64,000 nt of DNA from Solirubrobacter sp963798325 (GCA_963798325.1 CAWCSS010000009.1:496001-560000), one strand, 5' to 3'. Shown: positions 8,208-17,130, numbered from the stretch's first letter. Notes: a model not told the origin generated them from the letters alone. Made by a program: numbers and translations.

Positions 8208-9740
8208 CTACCGCTTGGCCTTCTTCTTCTTCTCGACCTTGATCTTGATCTTGACCTCGGCCTTCTTGCCGTCACTGTTCGTGAAGCGGAAGATCAGGGT
8301 CCGCGAGCTCGGGTAGGACAGGATGGTCGCGAAGGCGCCCCTGGAGGCGACCGTCGTGCCCGACTTGTCCGTCGTCTTCCTGCCCACCTTGTTCTGCAGG
8401 TCGATCCGGGCACGCTTGGGCGCCGACTGGCGCTTGCCGTTGATCACGCAGGTCAGACGACCGCTGAAGCGGTAGCGATGGTTGTAACGCAGGACCGGGA
8501 CGCCCCTGGAGACGCGGACCGGCTTCTGGGCCAGCACGACCGACAGGCGCGGTGAGTTGCACGACGTCGAGCTCGCGCCGGCGACGCCGTTGTTGTTGGC
8601 GCCGGTGTTGGTCGCGCCCGGCGTGGTCGCCAGGCCGCTGGTCCCGATGTTCAGCGTCTGGCTCGGCGAGCCGAGGTCGACGTTGTTGAGCAGCTGGACG
8701 GCCGGCAGCGCCGAGCCGTCGCGGAAGATCGTCTCGCGGCCGCTGAGGTCCACGACGCGGACGATCAGCGTGTAGTTGCCGTTGGGGTAGAGCAGGTTCC
8801 CCGCGGCGTCCTTGGTCGGGATCGTGAGACCCGCGTTGGCCACCGTCGGGCAGACGGCGCCGAGCGGCAGATCGATCACGGTCGGGGTCGCCGGGGTGAG
8901 GTCCTTGCAGCTCGCCCACGCGGCGTTGGTGTCCGCGAACTTCTGCCTGACGGGGGCGCTGACCAGAGCGGTGTTGCCGGCGTTGGCCAGGTAGGCCTCG
9001 GCGAAGTCGAGGCCGACGCCGGGGTCGGTCGCCTTGACGTCGAGCTTGATGTCGCCGGCGGCCGGGTTGCTCTTACCGCCGACCGCGACCTTCGGCGCGC
9101 CTTCCGTCTCGGAGGCCACGGCGTCCTGCTCGTTGGTCTCGACGACCTGCAGGCCGGCCTTGGAGAACGTGACGCTCGGCGACGTGCCGGCGGCGCACCC
9201 GCTGGGGGGCGTCGTGTCGCAGTACATGCGCAGGCGCAGCGAGTCGCCATGCCCGGCGACCGAGGCGCCGTTGACGGTCTGCTCGCCGTCCGCGGGCGCG
9301 GGCTGCGAGGCGCCGACGGTCTGCAGCGGTCCGCTCGCCGTGCCCGAGCTGACGTAGCTGAGCGCGCTGCTGGCGCCCGCCTGGCCGAACCCGGTGAAGG
9401 ACTGCGTGAGCTTCGCCGTGGTCAGCGTGGTGTTCGGGGGAAGCCCGTCGAACTGCGCCAGCGCCTGGCTCCAGCCGCCGACGGTGGTCCCGTCCGACGG
9501 CACCGACAGCGTGAGGCTGCCGCCGTTCGCCGTGCACCCGCCGCCGTTGGCGGTCACGGTGCCTCCGTAGCTCTGCGTGGCGGTGTACGGCGTGCTGAGC
9601 GCCTCGCCGTTGGGGCCGTGGCAGGCCCAGAGCCAAACTTCGTTGGGGGCGGCCGACGCGGTGCTCGCGCCGACGGCAAGCAGCGCGGCTGCGGCACCAC
9701 CCATAACCAAAAGCTGCTTTATCCGACCGACTGAGGGCAT
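8208..9740 (-). CDS. Large secreted protein of unknown family, head of surface-protein cluster
   Basis: 510 residues from ATG at 9740 (RBS GGAGGGAG; upstream in-frame extension to 9836 lacks an RBS and is rejected). The signal peptide ends near ASTASAAPNE. The N-terminal half (about 30-220) is rich in Ser/Thr/Gly and has a WACHGPNGE start and paired cysteines, suggesting a jelly-roll or lectin-like fold. A central region (about 225-380, KVAVGGKSNPAAGDIKLDV to YTLIVRVVDLSGRETIF) looks like an Ig-like or cadherin-like module. A low-complexity linker (TPGATNTGANNNG) leads to a C-terminal beta domain (about 410-510) ending in a run of lysines. No sortase motif or membrane anchor is present. It is the first gene of the minus-strand cluster with 28 bp to the next gene. 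I do not recognise a family. Confidence 0.75.
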   Translation of the reverse strand: MPSVGRIKQLLVMGGAAAALLAVGASTASAAPNEVWLWACHGPNGEALSTPYTATQSYGGTVTANGGGCTANGGSLTLSVPSDGTTVGGWSQALAQFDGLPPNTTLTTAKLTQSFTGFGQAGASSALSYVSSGTASGPLQTVGASQPAPADGEQTVNGASVAGHGDSLRLRMYCDTTPPSGCAAGTSPSVTFSKAGLQVVETNEQDAVASETEGAPKVAVGGKSNPAAGDIKLDVKATDPGVGLDFAEAYLANAGNTALVSAPVRQKFADTNAAWASCKDLTPATPTVIDLPLGAVCPTVANAGLTIPTKDAAGNLLYPNGNYTLIVRVVDLSGRETIFRDGSALPAVQLLNNVDLGSPSQTLNIGTSGLATTPGATNTGANNNGVAGASSTSCNSPRLSVVLAQKPVRVSRGVPVLRYNHRYRFSGRLTCVINGKRQSAPKRARIDLQNKVGRKTTDKSGTTVASRGAFATILSYPSSRTLIFRFTNSDGKKAEVKIKIKVEKKKKAKR

Positions 9741-9912
9741 CGCTGCCACTCTCCCTCCTGCAAAGACTGCGTGGACCCGTGATTGACCGAGCGGAGCATC
9801 GTAGGACGCACCTCTCCCCGTTGAGGCGCGACACACCCCGAGTGCGGCGACCGTAACGCGGGATGAGAGGCTTCGTCAAGCCGCCATTCGTCCAGATGAC
9901 TCCACGCGCACT

Positions 9913-10803
9913 TCAGTCCAAGAGCGTCAGCAGACCGTCTCGCAGCTCCGAAAACCGCGTGGCAGTCACGTATCGCCCACGCGCGCGAGACGCCAGGGCC
10001 TTGCCCGAGGCGACGGATTCCGGATCATTATTTGTGCCTAAAACGTGCAGACGGTCGATTCCGCCGAGCGCCTGCAGCGGATCGCCGCCGGCGGTCGGGC
10101 GACAGTCCGAGAGGACGATGACCAGCCGTTCGGAGGCGGGCTCGCGCGCGAGTTGCCGCGCGGCGGTGCGCAGCGCCAGAGCGAGATCGGTGCGGCCCTT
10201 GCCGCGCAGGGAGAGCAGCTCGTCGACCAGCGTCTCGGGGGCGCGCGCCTCGCTCTGCGATTGCAGGACGAGCGCATCGGCGGCGAAGGCGATCACGCTC
10301 GTCGTCGCGCGCTCGGAGCGGGTCAGGACGACCGCCGCGCCGGCCATCGCGGCCATCGCCACGGCATGGCCCTTCATCGAGCCGCTGTGGTCGACGAGCA
10401 GGCACAGCGAGCGCCGTGGCGCACTCCAGCGGCGGGCGATCAGCTCGTCGGCGTGACGCGGCCGTCCTTGAGCAACCTCAAGGGTCAGGTCGAGGTCGAG
10501 GTCGCCCTCCCCCGCGGCCCGGCTCGGCTCCAGCCGCCGGTAGCCCCTGGTGGAGGTCCGGCCGAGCCGTCCGGCACGCACGAACAGCCGCGCGGCGAGC
10601 CGTCGGGCTTGCGCCCGGACCAGCGGGTCGGTGGTCGCGGCGAGGTCGGCGAGCAGCGCGACGGCCACGTCGGCGTCCTCGCGCAGCAGCTCACCGAACG
10701 CCGCCTCGTCGAGCTTGCCGACCTCGGGCGAGACCCGGCTGAACGCGTCGTGGCGGGCCTCCAGGCGGGAGCGAGGCAGCGTCTGACGGCCGCGGTCGCG
10801 CAC
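9913..10803 (-). CDS. VWA-domain protein, partner of MoxR ATPase
   Basis: About 297 residues. The C-terminal two thirds is a von Willebrand A domain with the MIDAS motif in CLLVDHSGSMKGHAVAMAA (DxSxS as DHSGS), a Thr in GRTDLALAL and an Asp in LVIVLSDCRPT. The N-terminal part (LRRSxLE-type helices, KLDEAAFGELLREDADVAV) is helical. MoxR-VWA pairs act as chaperones for cofactor insertion or complex assembly, as with BchD/I, NorQD and CoxD/E. The start is uncertain: GTG at 10803 is taken, but a CTG overlapping the moxR stop at 10827 is possible. This reading frame runs on into moxR only because a frameshift lies inside moxR. Confidence 0.8.
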   Translation of the reverse strand: MRDRGRQTLPRSRLEARHDAFSRVSPEVGKLDEAAFGELLREDADVAVALLADLAATTDPLVRAQARRLAARLFVRAGRLGRTSTRGYRRLEPSRAAGEGDLDLDLTLEVAQGRPRHADELIARRWSAPRRSLCLLVDHSGSMKGHAVAMAAMAGAAVVLTRSERATTSVIAFAADALVLQSQSEARAPETLVDELLSLRGKGRTDLALALRTAARQLAREPASERLVIVLSDCRPTAGGDPLQALGGIDRLHVLGTNNDPESVASGKALASRARGRYVTATRFSELRDGLLTLLD

Positions 10804-10826
10804 GATGTCGCGCGCCGCCGCGCCGC

Positions 10827-11730
10827 TCAGGGCTTGGCCGGAAGCGCGCGAGGGGCTTTTCCCGGCGGCTCGCTCGGCCGGGCATCGTCGCCGGGTTTCG
10901 GCTTCAGCCGCTCGATCAGCTCGAGCACGATCTCCTCCGGCGTGCGCTCGCAGCCCTCCTCCAGGCGCAGGCGGCCGGAGAGCGCCGCGATGGCGGCGTC
11001 GGCGAAGGTCGCGTCGCCGGGCCGGGGGTCGGACTCGCCGCGCAGGGCCGCGAGGCCGGAGCCGAGCCGCACGAGGTCGATCGCGCCGCGCACCGACGAT
11101 CCCATGCGGATCTGGGCGTGCTCGCGGGTCAGGCGGGTGAGCTCGACGGCCGGTCCCTCGAGCGAGCTCGGCGTGGGCGCGGCGGACGATCTCGCGCTCC
11201 CCCTCGGCGTCCTGATAGCCGATCGCGATCCGGCACATCCGGTCGGCGATCGCCTGGCTCACCCGTGCGGTACCCACCGCGTCGAAGGGATTCATGGCCG
11301 CGATCAGCCGAAAGCCCGGCGCGGCGACGATGCGCCCGAGCCGCGGCACGTGGATCTCGCCCTCGGCCAGCGCGCCGACGAGCACGTTGAGCGTCTCCTC
11401 CGGCACCCGGTTGAGCTCCTCGATGTAGAGCAGCCGGCCCTCTCGCAGCGCCGTGGCCAGCGCGCCGTCGACGAAGATCTCGGGCTTGTACCCGGCCTCG
11501 AGCACGAGCGCCGGGTCGAAGTGGCCGACCAGCCGCGCCGGCGTCAGCTCGGCGTTGCCCTCGACGAACTCCACGCCGAAGCCGGTCGCATCGGCCACGG
11601 CGCGCAGCAGCGTCGATTTGCCCGTGCCGGGCGGGCCTTCGAGCACGACGTGGATGCCCGCGGCCAGCGACGCCGCGAGCACCTCGGCCTCGCGGCGCAG
11701 GCCGACGATCCGCTCGTCGACCCGCGCCAA
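10827..11730 (-). CDS. MoxR-family AAA+ ATPase (one frameshift near 11165)
   Basis: About 300 residues once two frames are joined near 11165. Walker A is EGPPGTGKSTLLRAVADATG (near residue 38), Walker B LLYIEELNRVPEE, sensor-1 LIAAMNPFDAVGTA, all typical of MoxR. After the frame change the C-terminal helical lid is readable (MGSSVRGAIDLVRLGSG and TFADAAIAALSGRLRL). The start is TTG at 11730, just after the alcohol dehydrogenase stop (11744-11746). It directly precedes the VWA gene, the usual order. The partner substrate is unknown; the upstream alcohol dehydrogenase makes a redox or cofactor-assembly role conceivable. The disrupted frame is best explained by a one-base sequence error. Confidence 0.8.
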
Positions 11731-11743
11731 GAAGGTGGAGGCC

Positions 11744-12859
11744 TCAGTGTTCGTGGATCACCACGCCCCGGATGTTCTTGCCGTCGAGCATGTCCTGGAA
11801 GCCCTGGCCGATGTCGTCGAGCGCGTAGCGTGTTGGTGATCAGCTCGTCGAGCTTGAGCTTGCCCGCCTGGTAGAGCCCGATCAGGTTCTTGATGTCGTG
11901 CATCGGGTTGCCCGAGCCGAAGAGCGTGCCCTTGACCGTCTTCTCGTAGAGCGTCATGACCGCGCCGGAGAGCTGGACGGTGACGGCTGGTCGGGTCGGC
12001 GAGGCCGGTGATGACCGTGGTGCCGCCCTTGCGGATGGCGTCGACGGCGGCGCCGACGACCTCGGCGTTGACGATGTCGACGGTGACGATCGCCTTGTCG
12101 GCGCCGACGCCGCGGGTCAGCTCCTGCGCGAGCTCGTGGGCCTCGTCGGCGCTGGACGCGGTGTGGGTGGCGCCGAGGTCCTCGGCCATCTCGCGCTTGT
12201 TCTCGAGCGGGTCGACGGCGATGATGTTCGCCGCGCCGGCGTGGTTGGCGCCCTGGACGGCGTTGGAGCCGATACCGCCGATGCCGTAGATGATCACCGT
12301 CTCGCCGGGCACGATGTCGGCGGCGTAGACGGAGCTGCACCAGCCGGTCGGGACGCCGCAACCGACCAGCACGACGGTCTCCAGCGGCAGGTCCTTGTCG
12401 ACCGTCACGCAGCTGGTCTCGGAGACCACCGAGTACTGGCTGAAGGAGCCGAGCATGCACATGCCGCCGATGTCGGTCCCGTTGTCGTGGAAGCGGAACG
12501 TGCCGTCGGGCATGCAGCCGTCGAGGATCGTCGCGCCGAGGTCGCAGATGTTCGAGTGCCCGGTGGCGCAGAAGCGGCAGTGGCCGCAGACCGGGAGGAA
12601 GGAGGTGACGACGTGGTCGCCCTCCTTGACGCGGGAGACGCCCGGGCCGCACTTCTCGATGATGCCCGCGCCCTCATGGCCGCCGACGATCGGGAACCGC
12701 GGGAACGATGTCCCCGTGACGCAGGTGCTCGTCGGAGTGGCAGAGACCTGCCGCCACCCAGCGGATCAGCACCTCGTTGGCCTTGGGCTCGTCGAGCTCG
12801 AGCTCGGCGATCTCCCAATCGGCTCCGGGTTCCCGCAACATCGCTGCCTTGGTCTTCAC
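11744..12859 (-). CDS. NDMA-dependent (nicotinoprotein-type) alcohol dehydrogenase, frameshifted
   Basis: About 370 residues reconstructed over frameshifts near 12710, 11985 and 11828. It begins MKTKAAMLREPGADWEIAE; zinc-binding residues are in AAGLCHSDEH and GGHEGAG; the structural-zinc cysteines are in CGHCRFCATGHSNIC; the nucleotide fold is YGIGGIGSNAVQGANHAG; the end is GNPMHDIKNLIGLYQAGKL and then a DGKNIRGVVIHEH tail. The whole agrees with the mycobacterial NDMA-dependent alcohol dehydrogenase family, zinc enzymes with tightly bound NAD that oxidise primary alcohols and pass electrons to unknown carriers, sometimes mycofactocin-linked. No mycofactocin genes are in view. The preserved motifs on both sides of each break argue for sequencing errors, not a pseudogene. 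Confidence 0.82.
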
Positions 12860-12930
12860 GAGGCTCCTCCCCTCTCGAGACGGCTGAGAGCGCGATGCTA
12901 TAGGGCCGCGATTTCCGCGGCGCTACCGGT

Positions 12931-14016
12931 CTAGCGCCGGATCGCGGCAGCGGCCTTGGCCAGGCCGGAGTAGACGCCCTGCGGGCGCCCGTGGTGATCG
13001 ATGATCGCCGAGTGCCAGAGCTCGGTCGCGGGTGGATCGACCAGCTGGTACTGGAGGATCTGCTTCACGCGCGGGTTCCTGCGGGCGATGTCGTAGGCGT
13101 AGCGCAGCCACGTGGAGCGCACGCTCTGGGCGAGGCCGCGGTTGCCGGCGCTGAGGTAGCCGAACTCGGTCAGGTAGAGGTTCAGGCCCTTGTGGCCGGT
13201 GGTGCTCAGCGCCTTCGCCTTGGCCAGCTGGTCGAGCACCCGCGTCAGCCGGGGAAGCTGGCTGATCGGCGCGTCCTCGGGGCCGCCCTTGAGCAGCTTG
13301 GGGGAGCTCGTGAGCTGGTAGGGATGCAGCGCGAGGCCGTCGGACTTCAGCTTGGCGTTCCGCGGCGCGGCGGCCTTGAGGAACTTGATCGGGGCGATCG
13401 TGCGGCCGTCACGGTTGGGGGCGAGCTCACCGAACAGCACCTTCGCGTGGGGATCGACGGTCTTGATCACCGCGTAGGCCCGCCGGTAGAGGCTGCGGTA
13501 CTGCGCCGGGCTCGTCGAAGACGGCGCCAGCCACGCGCTCAGGTTCGGCTCGTTCCAGATCGCGTAGCGGTCCACGCGGCCCTTGAAGTGGGCGGCGACG
13601 GTGCGCACGAAGGCGCTGAACTTGACCGGGTCGGGCTTGTAGCCGCCGACCTTCCGGTCGGCCGTCGCCCACGCCGGAGCGGGACCACTAACCGTCAACT
13701 GGAGCTTGATGCTTCGCTTCGCTGCAGCGGCCTGAAGCGCATCGATACGCGAAAAGTCGTAAACCGGTCCATGGGCGGGCACGGTCTTGTGGCTCGCGTC
13801 GGAGATGAGCACGCGCGACCACAACACGTTCACCCGGATGCGCTTGGTGCCCAGTTTCGCCGCGTGCTCGAGCGCCTTGTCGCGCTCCATCCAGCGCTGA
13901 TCGACGAACACCGCGTCGTCCTGCAGCGCGAACTCCATCCCGCGCGCGGCGTGGGCGTTGGCGGGGACGGCAAGCGAGACCAGGGTCAGGGAGGCGAGGG
14001 CGAGCTTACGGATCAT
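12931..14016 (-). CDS. Secreted clan GH-A glycoside hydrolase (cellulase-like)
   Basis: 361 residues with a signal peptide (about 1-23, ending ANAHA). A TIM-barrel glycosidase is indicated by YAIWNEPNLSAWL, whose Glu after Asn is the acid/base of clan GH-A, and by LYLTEFGYLSAGNRG, whose Glu is the likely nucleophile at the end of strand 7. Other barrel strands read TKRIRVNVLWSRVL near residue 65 and DGLALHPYQL near residue 230. The size and motifs resemble GH5/GH39-like proteins of actinobacteria, which cleave beta-linked plant or microbial polysaccharides outside the cell; the exact substrate is not predictable. Its start faces the MDR oxidoreductase, 41 bp away. Confidence 0.8.
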   Translation of the reverse strand: MIRKLALASLTLVSLAVPANAHAARGMEFALQDDAVFVDQRWMERDKALEHAAKLGTKRIRVNVLWSRVLISDASHKTVPAHGPVYDFSRIDALQAAAAKRSIKLQLTVSGPAPAWATADRKVGGYKPDPVKFSAFVRTVAAHFKGRVDRYAIWNEPNLSAWLAPSSTSPAQYRSLYRRAYAVIKTVDPHAKVLFGELAPNRDGRTIAPIKFLKAAAPRNAKLKSDGLALHPYQLTSSPKLLKGGPEDAPISQLPRLTRVLDQLAKAKALSTTGHKGLNLYLTEFGYLSAGNRGLAQSVRSTWLRYAYDIARRNPRVKQILQYQLVDPPATELWHSAIIDHHGRPQGVYSGLAKAAAAIRR

Positions 14017-14057
14017 CTATCAACAGTTGTCGGCATTGGACGCCGTAGGCTCAAGCC

Positions 14058-15026
14058 GTGCTTGCAGCCTTTGCGTCTTCTTTGTCAGCCGACGATCCCC
14101 TTTCCGGTCTGACGGTCGCAGACCGGCCGGAGCCATCCGAAGTCCCGGATGGATGGACCGTCGTCGAGGTGCGCGCCGCCTCGCTCAACCACCACGATCT
14201 GTGGTCGCTCCGTGGCGTCGGCCTTGGCGAGCGGGCGCTGCCGATGATCCTAGGCTGCGATGCCTCGGGGATGGATAAAGACGGCAACGAGGTGATCGTC
14301 CATGCGGTCGTGTCCGATCCCGACTGGCGCGGCGACGAGACGCTGGACCCTCGGCGTTCGATCCTCTCCGAGCGTCACCAGGGGTCCTTCGCCGAGCGGG
14401 TCATGGTGCCCCGGCGCAACCTGGTTCCGAAGCCTCCGGAGCTCTCGTTCGCCGAGGCGGCGTGCCTGCCGACGGCGTGGCTGACGGCCTACCGGATGCT
14501 GTTCACGCGCGCGGTCTGCTCCCCCGGCTCGACGTTGCTCGTCCAGGGAGCGGGCGGCGGCGTGGCGACGGCGTTGATCGTGCTCGGCCGCGCGGCGGGG
14601 CTGCGGGTGTGGGCGACGTCGCGGTCAGAGGAGAAGCGTGCGCGGGCGCTGGAGTTGGGCGCGGACGCCGTGTTCGCTTCGGGCGAGCGGCTGCCCGAGC
14701 GCGTCGACGTGGTGGCCGAGACCGTCGGCAAGGCCACCTGGGAGCACTCGCTGCGAGCGTTGAAGCCCGGCGGCACGCTGGTGATCTCCGGGGCGACGAG
14801 CGGGTACGACCCGCCGGCGGGGCTCAACCGCGTGTTCTTCTTGCAGTTGTCGGTGGTGGGTTCGACGATGGGCACGCGCGACGAGCTCGAGCGGTTGGTG
14901 CGGCTGTGCGTCGAGCGCGACGTGCGGCCGGTGATCGCCGGCGAGTACCCGCTCGCCGCGGCGCGCCAGGCGTTTGAGGCGCTGGCCGCCGGGGACGTGT
15001 TCGGCAAGCTGGTGCTCACGATGTAG
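14058..15026 (+). CDS. MDR-superfamily zinc-type oxidoreductase (quinone reductase-like)
   Basis: 322 residues from GTG at 14058. The N-terminal GroES-like domain includes VEVRAASLNHHDLWSLRGVG and ILGCDASGM; the Rossmann domain has LLVQGAGGGVATALIVLGRA and RVWATSRSEEKRARALELGA. There is no structural-zinc cysteine cluster, so it fits the zinc-independent quinone oxidoreductase/enoyl reductase branch or the short zinc-binding dehydrogenases of this type. NADP(H) use is suggested by ATSRSEEK after the second strand. The gene is followed by a strong inverted repeat (15130-15154) before the convergent yciH. Confidence 0.85.
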   Translation: MLAAFASSLSADDPLSGLTVADRPEPSEVPDGWTVVEVRAASLNHHDLWSLRGVGLGERALPMILGCDASGMDKDGNEVIVHAVVSDPDWRGDETLDPRRSILSERHQGSFAERVMVPRRNLVPKPPELSFAEAACLPTAWLTAYRMLFTRAVCSPGSTLLVQGAGGGVATALIVLGRAAGLRVWATSRSEEKRARALELGADAVFASGERLPERVDVVAETVGKATWEHSLRALKPGGTLVISGATSGYDPPAGLNRVFFLQLSVVGSTMGTRDELERLVRLCVERDVRPVIAGEYPLAAARQAFEALAAGDVFGKLVLTM

Positions 15027-15129
15027 ACGCGGTCCGGCGACGCGACCTTCCCAGGTTGTTCGCGCCGCCGGGCCGACGGGTTGTGCGGGTTCCCCACCGC
15101 AGGGGCGCCAGTGGTCAGCCGGCGCCCAC

Positions 15130-15154
15130 AACGTGTTGACCGAGTCAACACGTT
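15130..15154. terminator. Perfect 11-bp inverted repeat between convergent genes
   Basis: Arms AACGTGTTGAC and GTCAACACGTT are perfectly complementary around a 3-base loop CGA. The element lies between the end of the MDR gene (15026) and the end of yciH (15221), so it could stop transcription from both sides. It lacks a T-run and is not G+C-rich like its surroundings, which also fits a protein-binding operator. Symmetry is read directly; function is inferred. Confidence 0.5.
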
Positions 15155-15220
15155 AAGCCGAGCTTACCGGTACCCGCCGATCGAAAAGGTGACAGCGGCG
15201 CAGCGGTGGCGCGTTGGCGC

Positions 15221-15547
15221 TCATCCACCCGCCGCGACCGCGTCGTAGCCCTCGGCCTTGAGGACCTCGAGCACGACCTCACGGTGGTCGCCCTGCAGCT
15301 CGATCACGCCGTCCTTGACGGACCCGCCGACGCCGCAGCGCTTCTTCAGCCTGCCCGCGAGGTCCTTGAGCCCGGCGTCGTCGAGCGGCACGTTGGCCAC
15401 GGTGGTGACGGTCTTGCCCTTGCGGCCGCCGACCTCGCGCCTGACCTTCACGCGGCCCGTCGTGTTGCGCGCGCGCACGACGTCCGCGGGGCGCGCCTTG
15501 CGCAGGTCGCCGTCGGAGCTCGAGTACACGACGCGCCGGTCAGCCAT
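15221..15547 (-). CDS. yciH: SUI1/eIF1-like translation factor (YciH family)
   Basis: 108 residues, standard for bacterial YciH. The C-terminal SUI1 domain (about residues 35-105) reads VKVRREVGGRKGKTVTTV, LAGRLKKRCGVGGSVKDG and IELQGDHREVVLEVL, which match the eIF1 core that contacts the ribosome. In bacteria these proteins affect start-site selection in vitro, but the physiological role is unsettled. The ATG overlaps the stop of the upstream histidine kinase by 8 bp, an unusual operon partner. Confidence 0.92.
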   Translation of the reverse strand: MADRRVVYSSSDGDLRKARPADVVRARNTTGRVKVRREVGGRKGKTVTTVANVPLDDAGLKDLAGRLKKRCGVGGSVKDGVIELQGDHREVVLEVLKAEGYDAVAAGG

Positions 15548-17006
15548 GGTCCTGGCGTACCCCGTTGAGCGGCAGCACAGCCCGCACGAGCGTCCCCTCC
15601 CCGACCGGGCTCTCCACGCTGAGCGTGCCGTCGAGGGCGCCGATGCGGTCCATCAGGCCCGACAGGCCGGAGCCGCCACTGGTCGACGCGCCGCCGATGC
15701 CGTCGTCGCGCACCTCGACCACGAGCCGCTCCTCGTTGCGTTCCAGGCTGACGGTGGCGTGGGTGGCCTCGGCGTACTTGGCGACGTTGGTCAGCGCCTC
15801 GGCGACGGTGAAGTAGGCGGTGGCCTCGACGGCGGGCGGGAGGCGCTCCTGGAGCGGGTCGACGACCTCGACCGGCACGGTGCAGCGGGTGGCGAGCGCG
15901 CCAACCGCCGCTGACAGGCCGCGCTCGGTCAGCACCGCCGGGTGGATGCCGCGGGCGAGCTCGCGCAGCTCCGCGGAGGCGTCCTGGAGCTCGCGGCCCA
16001 TCCGGTCCAGGAAGGCCACGACGTCGGACGGGTCCTTGGCCATCCGCCGCTTGGCCACCTGGACGTCGAGCACGAGGCTGACGAGCCGCTGCTGCGCGCC
16101 GTCGTGCAGGTCGCGCTCGATCTTGCGCCGTGCCTTGTCGGCCGCCTCGATGATCCGGGCCCGCGACGCCCGGAGCTCGGCCGTGCGCGCGGCCTCGACC
16201 TCGTGACGCAGCAGGGCCTCCTCGGCCTGGCGACGCTCGGTGATGTCGAACATCGCGCCGTCGACCCACAGGCGCCCGCCGGGGCCGCGGACGAGCTGCC
16301 CGCGGTCGAGCACCCAGCGCACGGCGCCGTCGTCGCGAACGATCCGGTACTGCATCTCGAACGGCTCCTCGGAGTCCGCGCTGGCCATCGCGACGGTCTC
16401 GAGCACCATGTCCACGTCGTCGGGGTGGATCAGGCTGAGGATCGTGCGCCGGCTCGAGACGAGGAAGTTCGCCGGCGGGTAGCCGGAGATCCGCTCGATC
16501 TCGTCGGTGATCATCTCCAGCTGGTAGTCCGCGTGCCACGCGCTGCGGTAGATCGCGCCGGGGACGTTCTCCATCAGCGTCCGCAGCAGGCGATCGTTGG
16601 CGCGTTCCTGCGCGGCCTGCAGTCCCGCGCGCGTGCGGGCGATCAACTCCGCGCGGGTGAACGGGCGGTGGATGTAGTCATCGGCGCCGGCGTTGAGCAC
16701 GTTGTCGGCCATCCGGCCCTTGGCCGCGACCGTGATCGCCAGCAGCCACGCGTCCCCCAGCCGCTCGTCGTCGCGCAGGATCCGGCACACCTCGGGCGCA
16801 TCCAACCCCGACGCATCCCGGTCGACGATCACCAGATCGACCTCCTCGGCCTCCAGCGCATCGCCCGCCGCCGAGGCACGCCGAACCGCCCGCGGCAGAT
16901 GCCCCGCGGCCCGCAACCAGGACTGGATCTCTGGCTCGGCGGCACCGACGACCAGCACCCCAGCCTGGCGACGTCGTACAGCTTCACTCCGTGCCACTGG
17001 ACCCAT
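15540..17006 (-). CDS. Hybrid sensor: receiver-like, PAS and NarL-type histidine kinase domains
   Basis: 488 residues, no membrane segments, so a soluble sensor. A receiver-like domain occupies about residues 15-130. It keeps the phospho-acceptor Asp in DLVIVDRDASG, but the acidic pair after strand 1 is degenerate (VVGAAEPE) and the conserved Lys is Arg (HRPF), so it may not be a normal receiver. A PAS/PAC module (about 145-265, FDITERRQ at its end) follows. The dimerisation domain has the HisKA_3 H-box ERDLHDGAQQRLVSL and the ATPase domain VAEALTNVAKYAEATH and DDGIGGAS. No cognate response regulator is adjacent. Its gene ends inside the start of yciH. Confidence 0.88.
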   Translation of the reverse strand: MGPVARSEAVRRRQAGVLVVGAAEPEIQSWLRAAGHLPRAVRRASAAGDALEAEEVDLVIVDRDASGLDAPEVCRILRDDERLGDAWLLAITVAAKGRMADNVLNAGADDYIHRPFTRAELIARTRAGLQAAQERANDRLLRTLMENVPGAIYRSAWHADYQLEMITDEIERISGYPPANFLVSSRRTILSLIHPDDVDMVLETVAMASADSEEPFEMQYRIVRDDGAVRWVLDRGQLVRGPGGRLWVDGAMFDITERRQAEEALLRHEVEAARTAELRASRARIIEAADKARRKIERDLHDGAQQRLVSLVLDVQVAKRRMAKDPSDVVAFLDRMGRELQDASAELRELARGIHPAVLTERGLSAAVGALATRCTVPVEVVDPLQERLPPAVEATAYFTVAEALTNVAKYAEATHATVSLERNEERLVVEVRDDGIGGASTSGGSGLSGLMDRIGALDGTLSVESPVGEGTLVRAVLPLNGVRQDHG

Positions 17007-17015
17007 TATCCCGAA

Positions 17016-17040
17016 CCTAAAGGGGACAGTCCCCTTTAGG
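17016..17040. repeat. 25-bp palindromic repeat, copy 1 (doublet with copy 2)
   Basis: Perfect palindrome: arm CCTAAAGGGGAC, central A (17028), arm GTCCCCTTTAGG. It lies 10 bp upstream of the histidine kinase start, in its presumed promoter region. One of five copies in this window, all with A at the centre on the plus strand. The resemblance to REP-type elements mobilised by Y1 transposases is from general knowledge; no transposase is in view. Confidence 0.9.
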
Positions 17041-17105
17041 TTCCCTTAAGGCGGCTTTCTGCGCCCGAGCGCCGCGGTGGGCGGGGCATGCGGGCGTGCC
17101 GCGAA

Positions 17106-17130
17106 GTTAAAGGGGACAGTCCCCTTTAGG
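17106..17130. repeat. 25-bp palindromic repeat, copy 2 (doublet with copy 1)
   Basis: Same element as at 17016-17040 in the same orientation, centre at 17118, exactly 90 bp from the first centre. The left arm begins GT in place of CC; the other 23 positions are identical. Between the copies is an imperfect hairpin (GGCATGC and GCGTGCC around 17085-17100), giving a palindrome-hairpin-palindrome unit as in the 52.4-kb doublet. Confidence 0.9.

Noticed and set aside
9913..11730. A single 605-residue MoxR-VWA fusion protein
   Set aside because: The middle of that frame is meaningless Arg/Ala-rich sequence, while the true MoxR C-terminus is in another frame with its own stop at 10827.
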